A stretch of 64,000 nt of DNA from Oreohelix idahoensis. Taxonomy: Eukaryota; Mollusca; Gastropoda; Stylommatophora; Oreohelicidae. The translations under genes and the position numbers were made by a program. The first letter of the stretch is position 1; every line of letters begins with the position of its first letter. The stretch spans positions 1 through 64,000 of the forward strand of contig JAMPIV010006388.1 in the NCBI GenBank assembly GCA_024509875.1. The letters are read 5' to 3'. The notes beneath the pieces are model-generated. The model did no database searches. It saw only the letters and a list, made by a program, of their open reading frames with translations, and was not told the DNA's origin. Shown here piece by piece: positions 56,010-64,000 of the stretch.

Positions 56010-56162
56010 GTGACAGTTGTAGGTCGTAACCCACCATTGTTTCCAATGATGGAAGGCAGATGCACATTTCGTGTCACTATTATTGATATCAATGACCATA
56101 ACCCAACGTTTCGCCAGACTAATTATGAGATACCAGTCAGTATCTCCATTTCACCTCCAAGT
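56010..56162 (+). CDS. Cadherin gene, exon 10
   Basis: Acceptor tttcatacag, donor gtaagt, 51 codons in phase 0. It reads VTVVGRNPPLFPMMEG, RCTFRVTIIDINDHNPTF and NYEIPVSISISPPS. IDINDHNPTF is the linker; the next repeat begins YE.PV. The first strand (VTVVG) differs from the usual A.D.G.. Confidence 0.95.
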
Positions 56163-56454
56163 GTAAGTAATTCTGTTAAAGAGGGTAAAAATGGATTACT
56201 AATTTAGTAGACCAGCAAGGTTTGATGAAGCCTTGGTTGCATTTATAAAAAAGCAAAAGCTTTTATATGTTTATGAAGAGTTTTTAAAACTTTAGGTTTT
56301 ACATTAGCACAGTATACTTTTGATAGGGTTAACCCACAATAATAAGGAATGATAGTGACTGCAGATTTTTATTAACATGTTCTGTTTTGTATAATTAGAA
56401 TTGCTAGATACAGTAATGTTTTAGGTATTAGAAAATTATACCTAACATGTATCT

Positions 56455-57525
56455 TAGTGTACCTAGTAACCTCATGACAGATGCAACCATTTAATCTGTC
56501 ACTGACCTAGCAGCCTTGTTACAGACCCAGCCATTTATATGTCACTGACAAAGCATGTTGCATATCATGTGGAAAGAGACGAAAAGAAATAAAGAAGTCC
56601 TAGAAAACCTAGGAATGAAAGAATTAATGAAGAAGATCAAAATGAGACAGCTAACATATTTTGGCCATGTAAAAAGACATAACACCTTACTGAAGACCAT
56701 ATTAGAAGGCAGAGTTGAAGGCAGAAATGCAAGAGGAAGACAGTGCTATAAGTAGGTTGATAACATCAAGATGGACAGGAAAGAGTCTATCAGAGTGTAT
56801 CATCAAGACAAGAAACAAGACATTGAAGATCCATTGCAGCCGACCTTCTATGTGAAGATGGTACCTGATGATGATGATGACAAAGCAAGTTCATGACAGA
56901 TCCAACCTTTTATCTGTCACAGACAAAGCAAGTTCCTGACAGCACTGACCTAGCAAGATCATAAACCGTTTAATGTGTCACTGACCTAGCAACATCACAA
57001 CAGACACAGCCATTTAATCTTTCACTTTCTAGCGACCTCAGAACAGACCCAACCATTTAATATTTCACTGTTCTAGTAACCTCACAACAGACCCAGTCAT
57101 TTAATCTTTCACAGACCTAGCAACCTCACGACAGACCCAACTATTTAATCTTTCACAGACCTAACAACCTCACAACAGACCCAACCATTTAATCTGTCAC
57201 TCACCTAGGAACCTCATGTCAGACCCAACCATTTAATGTCACTGACCTAGTAACCTCACAACAGACCCAACCATTTAATGTCACTGACCTAGTAACCTCA
57301 CAACAGACCCAACCATTTAATGTCACTCACCTAATAACCTCACAACAGACCCAACCATTTAATGTCACTCACCTAATAACCTCACAACAGACCCAACCAT
57401 TTAATGTCACTGACCTAGTAACCTTACAACAGACCCAACCATTTAATGTCACTCACGAAGTAACCTCACAACAGACCCAACCATTTAATCTGTCACTCAC
57501 CTAGAAACCTCACAAGTTTTATTGG
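56455..57525 (+). repeat. 42-45-bp minisatellite
   Basis: Units of about 42 bp (cctagtaacctcacaacag, then acccaaccatttaatgtcactga) repeat from about 56455 to 57525. Early units are more diverged and slightly longer (atttaatctgtcac). A LINE fragment interrupts at 56556-56878. This satellite shares no unit with the one at 46798. Confidence 0.85.
56556..56878 (+). repeat. LINE A 3' fragment in the minisatellite
   Basis: Encodes MWKETKRNKEVLENLGMK, a frame of RQLTYFGHVKRHNTL and EGRVEGRNARGRQ, then the tail gatgatgatgat. It is flanked by GACAAAGCA at 56547-56555 and at 56879-56887. It is therefore a short, 5'-truncated LINE A insertion with a clear duplication, and shows the element ends in (GAT)n. 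Confidence 0.85.
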
Positions 57526-57896
57526 CCAGATAATTCCATCATTTGTTTTCTCTGTCAAATCTTAAACCTGTCTAACCAATGATTAGAAATGCTTGATCCT
57601 TTATAGATTCAATGTTTGCATAAAACCCTCCACCAAAGTAGTTCCTGGAGGTCTCTGAAGAGACAAAGGAAAAATAGAACTACTGCAGATATGAATTACT
57701 GTGTTCCAATGTTTTTATGTTTTTTAATTTTAATGTTGCAAATTTTATGCCAAATTTGAAACTTTTTTTTTAAACTATGGAATATTTTTCAAACATTGTT
57801 GGTAAATGAAATTTCACAAACACAGAGTATTTTAAAAATTATTGACAAGTTTTGTCATGTTGGTCTTTTAAAAGATCCTAATACATTATCTTCCAG
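57526..57896. other. Intron 10, distal part
   Basis: AT-rich. A 'ctctgaagagacaaagga' block near 57650 is shared with 50870-50885 and reversed at 48277-48300. Confidence 0.5.
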
Positions 57897-58049
57897 ATTA
57901 TAACTCAGATGGTGGCAACAGACCAGGATGTGGGGTCAAATGCTAATGTCACATACTCATTTGCTATGAATGATACAGCAGCCTTGGATACCTTCACTAT
58001 AAATACACTCTCTGGAGTGATTCAGCTCCAGAAAGCACTGGATTCCAGT
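57897..58049 (+). CDS. Cadherin gene, exon 11
   Basis: Acceptor tatcttccag, donor gtaagt, 51 codons in phase 0. It reads IITQMVATDQDVGSNANVTYSF, then FTINTLSGVIQLQKALDSS. It carries the ATDQD.G.NA..TY calcium motif and the F.I...G.I.L...LD strands. An NVT sequon is visible. Confidence 0.95.
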
Positions 58050-58493
58050 GTAAGTTAGTAGTAAAACTAGTTATGGACGCAAAGAACTTTACATTCCAAA
58101 CTAATTTGATTTGCATGCAACGTAGATATTAGCAGTTATTTTCAATCTTCATTTACATATAAATATTTTAACACATCTTTCCATTAAAACGTGTCACAAA
58201 AAAGCAGAAACATGTAACTTGCAATTAAGGTAAATTTTATTGCCAAGGATCCCTATAAAAGTGTGTCCCAAATCATTAGTGCTTGGCCATAAATTACCAT
58301 CTGGCTAGTTCATAAAGCAGCATAGATTATGTATATGTATTTTAAATTGACATTACTTTCATTCAATTATGTATTTGGAAAATGACTTATATTAATTGGT
58401 GCCTGTGCTGTCTCCTGAACTCAATTATGGATCTGAGCTAGATTTTGCAAGTGTGTAAGTATTTGTGATTCAGTTACTTATTTTTTGTTGAAG

Positions 58494-58609
58494 GTGGCGT
58501 CATATATCCTGATAGTGGTTGCTGATGACAATGGAAAAGACCCAGGGCCCAGATATGGCACAGCAACTGTTACCGTGATAATCAATCTTGATGATAGGAA
58601 GCCTCCAGA
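58494..58609 (+). CDS. Cadherin gene, exon 12 (last visible)
   Basis: Acceptor ttttttgttgaag, donor gtaagt. It reads VASYILIVVADDNGKDPGP, YGTATVTVIINLDDRKPPE. This is the VVADDNG...P end strand of an EC repeat and a weakened linker (INLDDRKPP for DxNDNxPxF). It ends in phase 2, so at least one further exon is required, and none was found by 64000. Confidence 0.95.
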
Positions 58610-58699
58610 GTAAGTACATAAGCTGAATTTTGTTTGTGGTATATAGCAGGTGCATACCAAAAAACACTTGTTTGTTACCGAGCCAGAAAGGGGAGCAAA

Positions 58700-61690
58700 G
58701 AATAATAACACTGTAACCTATCATGCATGTCTTAACAAAGTGACTAAGAGGGTTGGGCTTGGGGTGGTTACCCCATCCAGTAGAAATTTTACACCAGAAA
58801 AACTTCAGCACATAACATGGGTAGGTCAACTAAAAGAAATAATTTAGTTCAGCCATGCAAAACAGAAGAAGATCCTCTAGTAAAGAGGCTTATGATGCAA
58901 CCCAGAAAAACCCAAAAGGAGTCTGAGTTGCAGACTAACTTGTTTTTAGTCTAGGAAAATCTCTAGGCTTGGTATCTGGAATGTTCGTACATTAAAGAAC
59001 AAGGAAAAGCAGCACAGGTGGCAGCAGAAATGTGGAATTACAAGTTTGATATCCTGGGACTCAGCGAGACTAGATAGAAAGGCATAGAGAGGAAGAGACT
59101 AATCACACATGATATGGTTCTATCCTCACGACATGAGGAAGAAAGCGCCCACTACATTGAAGGGGTGGCTGTAATGCTGTCTAATGAAGCACAGAAAACA
59201 CTCATAGAATGGGAAGCAGTGGAACACCCCTCAGCCAAAAAGAAAATTAAAATAAACATCATCACTTGTTATACACCAATGAATGGCAAAGAAGAATCTA
59301 TGAAAGAAGAATTTTGCACCAGTCAACTAAATATCATGGATGAAAAAAAATGAAAGGATATCACAGTAGGGAAGATCACTGGCAATAAATAAAAAATGTA
59401 TGAAATGAGACATGTGAAGAAGCACTGGGGGAAAAAAAGAACATCTGCACAAAGCATTGATAACAACAGACACCATCAGCAAGATAAAAGACATGAAAAA
59501 GAAGAAAACAGAAGCAAAACCAGAAGTTCCAGCGCCAGGTGTACAAAGGAGCAAGCAAAGAGGTCAGAAGAAACACCAAAAGAAAATAAAAGGAAATATA
59601 CTGAGGAGTTGACAAGGGAAGTAGAAGAAGCTGCAGCCAAAGGAAATAAGGTGGACCTGTACTGCAACATAAAGAAGCTAGCATGGAAATATAAGCAAGC
59701 AAATGGCCTCATCAAGGACAAGAATGGAAAATTGCTTTCTAACAGACAAGAGCAAATGAAGAAAAATGGACTGAACATTTTGAGGACCTTGTAAATAGAC
59801 CAGCTTCACTAAATCCCCCAGACATCCAGCCAGCAGAAGAGGAGCTAAATGTCAACCGTGAAAGACCAAATAGGAAAGAAATAAAAAAAAATATAATACT
59901 TCTAAAAGAGGGAAAGGTTCTACCAAGCTGGACAGGGGTTAGACAAAATCTGGTACCCAGTCCCCCAGGTTAGGGGTTTTAGCACAGGGCCGACAGCCTT
60001 GTCTATGTAAAAAAATCACAATTGTTATGGAAACAGCAACAAATGAATAAGCTTTGCTGCGGGATTGACATCCGGAATCTGAGGCTCATATGACTGCCAG
60101 TGGTGAAAGCCAAAAGGAAGCCACTGACATAAAAATGGACATCCTGACCACCAAAGTGAAAGTAAGGACGGCCAAAAGCCACCTGGCAGAGAGCTGTGGA
60201 GGCAGAGATGCTAAGCATGAACCAGAGCTGGGGCACCACACGAAGGGTGGCTGTTGACCAAGCAAAGTTGAGAGAGTTTGTTGCTGCCCTACAAGATGCC
60301 ACCAGGCATGATGGTCACTGATTGCTTTGTCTGTCTGCGACCAAGGACCGAAGAAGAAGAAGCAGAAGACTAGATAAAGTCTTGGGGAGAGAAGAAATAC
60401 CAGCAAGGAAGGTAATCTGGTCAAATTGCCTAAGAAGGGAAATTTACAAGATTGCACAAATTACTGCCAGGCAAAATATTAATCAGGATCATCCCTGAGA
60501 GATTAAAAGAGTACATAGATAGACAACTGAGAAATGAACAAGCAGGTTTTTGACAAAACATTTTATTTACAGGCCAGATAGCCACATTGAGAATAACAGA
60601 TGAACAAAGTCTGGAAAGGAATTCAGTTCTCTTTGCATTTGTGAACTGAGAAGGCATTTTACTGTGTAGACAGAGAATCACTTTGGAAATTGATTAGGCA
60701 TTATGGATTCCCCCCTGAAGATCATTAACTGAATAAAGAAAACTTTTGAAGACATGACATGCAGGGTTCTTTATGAAAGACAGCTGACAGAACTGTTTGG
60801 GATAAAAGCTGGAATATGACAGAATATCTCTTGTCACCTTTTCTCTTCTAACTGGCTATAGATTGGGTTATTAAAACATCGACTTCACCCAACAAAAATG
60901 GAATAAAGTGGAATCTGACTTAACAACTTGATGATCTAGATCTTTCAGACAATTTGGTCCTTCTGTTCCATGACTGTTATCAGATGCAAGACAATATGAA
61001 AATACTAAGTGAGAGGTCACAGCAAGTGGATTTGAAAATATGCAGGGAAAAGAGAAAGATAATTAGAATAAATGCAGAAAACGATAACAATATTGAACTT
61101 GAAGAAACATCCCTACAAGATGTAGACTCATACACATATCTTGGCAACAACATAGACAAAGTTAAAAGGACTGACAGTGATACGAAAAAATTATACTAAA
61201 GGCAAGAACAGCTTTCATTGCATTGGGAAATATACAGAGATGAAGAGAAATCAAGTCAAACACAATAATAAGAATTTTCAACTCAAATGTCTGTCAGTAA
61301 TATTCTATGGCTCTGAAATATTGAGAACAAAAAAGCTACACTTTCATAATTGGGGGCTTGTGTAGAATAGAAGGATTGAAATAGTGCAGCGAGGTCACCA
61401 ATGTAGAACTTTTGACAAGAATCAGACAAGTTCCAGTAGAACAAGAGATGAGAAGAAAACACTGGTGATGGATAGGACATACATATGATGAAACCAGTTA
61501 ATAACATTACAAGGCAGTCCTTGTTCTAGAATCCCTAGGATGGCAGAGGTAGATAAAAAAAAAACATGGACTGGAGAACTGGAGGTAAATGAAAATGATG
61601 AGGAAGACTTGGAAAAAACATGAGCTGATGGCACGGGACAGGAGGATTTGTCATGTATTTGTTGAAGGCCTATGCTCCTTGGGGAGCTAA
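58700..61690 (+). mobile_element. LINE family B, decayed near full-length copy with insertion
   Basis: In order on the + strand: endonuclease start (a WNVRTL-like motif at 58975 and ILGLSETR-like at 59055), linker (RHVKKHWGKKR, TGEVEEAAAKGN), RT (DMTCRVLYERQLTELFGIKA at 60745, a FADD-like box near 60930), SYTYLGNNIDKVKRTDSD at 61125, and a 3' tail ending 'gttgaaggcctatgctcc'. Each frame is broken many times. It is interrupted at about 59930-60375 by a family C fragment. Confidence 0.75.
59930..60375 (+). repeat. LINE family C fragment inserted in LINE B
   Basis: Encodes GRPKATWRRAVEAEMLSMNQ, WGTTRRVAVDQ and REFVAALQDATRHDGH, then 'ggtcactgattgctttgtct' and gaagaagaagcagaag. It matches the copy at 54555-54782. 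LINE B RT continues after it (KVLGREEIPARK). Confidence 0.7.
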
Positions 61691-62359
61691 AGGGTGTTGA
61701 TATGATTGATATATGATACCATAAAAGCTAAATACTGGAAGTGTAATAGTCGACATATTTTTTTTTTTTAATTTGTGAAGAAAAGTACCCTGTTCAGTCT
61801 ATGATTGGTTAATAATTAAAATATATATATAGACAGTGTGTTTAATTGCTAGTTCTCTCGGTAAAACCAAAAATTAGGACATGACAATATGAAAACTTTA
61901 AATGAAACTTAAAAAACAGCTGGCAAGAAAATGAGATTAAAAAAAAAAAATTATTCAGTTCAACCCTTGATGGGTTATAATTAGGATATATAGCATAGTT
62001 AATTCAAAGTAATTATTTTGATTTCAGAAATCTAAATATGGCATCATCTCCCCTTTTCTCTTAGTCCAAATAGAGTAAATCAAAAATGTAAAATTGTGTG
62101 AATGTATGTGTGTGTTCCCCCCAAAAAAATGTCCCTCACAACTGCCATGTTGTTAACAAGGGGGGAGAGTGGGAAAGCCAAGGGTGCTCAGGATTACACC
62201 TAATCCACCAATGAAATGAGACAGTCAGTACAGATGCTACAATAAAAGATTCTAGGGTCTAATCAAGACAAGATAGAATGGATCAGTATATTTATAACAG
62301 TGCAAGGGGTGATTTTATAATGGAAAATAATACAAAGGGAAGTTTCATAAATTCTTTAC
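61691..62359. other. Unassigned, past the last exon
   Basis: AT-rich. No acceptor followed by an EC-like frame could be found for the next cadherin exon. Confidence 0.5.
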
Positions 62360-62885
62360 CCTTCATCTCCCCAAGAAGCATAGAAGACCATCAGCAAATT
62401 TGTGCCAAGTCCCTCCCGCCTCATGCTATTATCTCAAGATCTTTTCTTGTCTTCTTTGTCCATTTAATTTCTGTCTGCAGTTCTGTTCTTCAGAACTTTT
62501 TAAAATCTCTGTGCCTCTCTTACCTTGGTACTTTGGGGATTCCAGAATAAAAGGACTGCCATGTAGAAAAGATTTCCTCAGTATGTGTCTTATCCATTGC
62601 CAGCATCATCTTCTCATCTCTTCTTCCGCTGCATCTGTCTGGGTTCTTGTCATAAATTCTTGTCATACCATTTCATTTGGCTGATGTTGTCATACCTCTT
62701 CTGCCCTTCTATTCTAAGCAAGCACCCATTTGTGAAAACCTGTAACTTCTATGTTGTTATTTTTGTTGTTCTGCATGTTTTAGAGCCGTTCAAAAGACTG
62801 TTTTGACATTTGAGATTCTGATTTTTCTGTTGGACTTGATTTCTTGTGATTTTCACATATTTCTGGACACAGTGAAAGTTCTTCT
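62360..62885 (-). repeat. LINE family B copy, 5'-truncated
   Basis: Repeats the same blocks as 62890-63400, in the same order and direction, immediately next to it. The two copies are tandem-like insertions of the same 3' end. Confidence 0.75.
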
Positions 62886-64000
62886 TGCCTTTCATTCATT
62901 CATAACCCTCCACTCCCAAAGGAGCATAGGCCTTCAACAAACACATGCCAAGTCCTCCTGTCACGTGCCATCATCTCAAGTTCTTTCCACGTTCTCCTCA
63001 TCATTTTCACCTCTGTTTCCAGCTCTCTTCTCCATGTGCTTCTTGGTCTACCTCTGCTTCTCTTGCCCTGGGGGTTCCAGAACAAGGACTGCCTTGTAAT
63101 GCTATCAGCAGGTTTCCTCAGTGTGTGTCCTATCCATCGCCATCGTCTTCTTCTCATCTCTTGTTCCACTGGCACTTGTCTAGTTCTTGTCATCAGTTCC
63201 ACGATGGTAACCTTGTCATACCATTTTAATCCTTCTATTTTACGCAAGCACCCATTTATGAAAGTCTGTAGCTTTTTGGTTGTTGTCTTTGTTGTTCTCC
63301 ATGTCTCAGAGCCATACAATAGGACTGACTTCACATTTGAGTTGAAGATTCTTATTTTCATATTGGATTCGATTTCTCTTGATCTCCATATATTTCCCAA
63401 TGCAATGAAAGCTCCTCTTGCTTTTTGTATTCTTATTTTAATATCACTGTCTGTCCCTCCAACTTTGTCTATATTGCTGCCAAGATCTGTGTATGATTCT
63501 ACATCTTGTATTGGTGCTTCTTCAAGTTCAACCCTGTTTTCATTACCTGCATTTATTCTCATTATCCTTGTCTTTTCTCTGTGTATTTTCAGACCCAATT
63601 GCTGTGACCTCTCATCGAGTGTTTTCATTTTGTCCTGCATCTGATTACGGTTATAGGACAGAAGAGCCAAGTCATCAGCAAAATCCAGATCATCCAACTG
63701 CTTAGTCAGAGTCCACTGGATTCTATTTCTGTTGTGTGTTGTTGATGTTCTCATAACCCAGTCTATTGATAATAAGAAAAGAAATGGAGACAAGAGGCAT
63801 CCCTGTCGCACTCCTGTTCTTTATCCCAAATGGTTCTGTAAGCTGTCCTTCATGAAGAACTCTGCATGTCATGTCTTCATATGTTTTCTTTATTAAATTA
63901 ATGATCTTCAGGGGAACTCCATAATGCCTCATCAATTTCCAAAGTGATTCTCTGTCTACACTGTCAAATGCCTTTTCGTAGTCCACAAATCCGATGTATA
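62886..64000 (-). mobile_element. LINE family B, best-preserved 3' part, runs off the window
   Basis: The frame 63986-63723 has MDYEKAFDSVDRESLWKLM and MTCRVLHEGQLTEPFGI. The 303-codon frame 63811-62900 has MRQGCLLSPFLFLLSIDWV, LDDLDFADDLALLSYN (the catalytic FADD), SYTDLGSNIDKVGGTDSD, LLYGSETWRTTK, RRWRWIGHTLRK and STWRRELETEVKMM, ending EGLCSFGSGG. The two frames overlap out of register near 63811, a single shift (GIKNRSATG then MRQGC). This is an APE-type LINE RT with the typical carboxy end. Upstream (the endonuclease) lies beyond 64000. It may be a fairly young copy. Confidence 0.85.

Noticed and set aside
63036..63644. 202-codon + strand frame
   Set aside because: It is antisense to the LINE B RT, which has FADD and other conserved motifs.

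Overview
This is an intron-rich, AT-rich stretch of a large animal genome. A single host gene can be supported: a cadherin on the + strand. Twelve exons are visible between 7095 and 58609, and together they cover roughly five extracellular cadherin (EC) repeats. Neither end of the gene is in the window: no signal peptide, transmembrane segment or cytoplasmic tail is seen. The introns (0.44 to 18 kb) and flanks are filled with transposable elements. The mix of families (hAT, mariner, Penelope, RTE-like and Jockey-like LINEs, Mutator-like, and a widespread uncharacterised arthropod transposase-like protein) points to an invertebrate, most likely an arthropod with a large genome. That placement is inference; no species is assigned.

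Layout. 1-3126: a hAT-like element with an 8-bp target-site duplication (TSD). 3230-6300: a LINE scrap, then a decayed Penelope-like element on the - strand. 7095-7234: first visible cadherin exon. 7830-8172: a LINE fragment cut by an 11.5-kb LTR retrotransposon (8178-19674, - strand). That element has two about 1.45-kb LTRs, a 5-bp TSD, and the unusual order gag-protease-integrase-RT-RNase H. 20455-22606: a decayed RTE-like LINE. 25226-26618: cadherin exons 2-3. 28290-33380: a nearly complete copy of the same LINE, split by a DNA transposon with CACTG termini. 34010-37790: a second LINE, split by a second transposon of the same type. 37928-58609: cadherin exons 4-12, with introns holding hAT and mariner MITEs, three kinds of SINE, two minisatellites and LINE fragments. 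58700-64000: copies of another LINE in both orientations.

The most interesting feature is the pair of CACTG-terminated transposons at 30565-32718 and 35561-37398. Each sits inside a LINE, is flanked by a 3-bp TWA duplication (TAA, TTA), has matching imperfect inverted termini, and carries on the - strand a broken copy of the same conserved protein. That protein is known to me only as an uncharacterised family, and the termini and TSDs suggest it is the transposase of a DNA transposon lineage. Second is the Ty3/gypsy-class element whose integrase precedes its reverse transcriptase, the order reported for Gmr1-like elements.

Intron phases join exon 2 through exon 12 in one reading frame. The one misfit is exon 1 to exon 2, where the phases disagree by one base. 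All mobile-element genes seen carry frameshifts or stops. Coordinates of decayed repeats are approximate unless a TSD is given; no alignment or database search was run.
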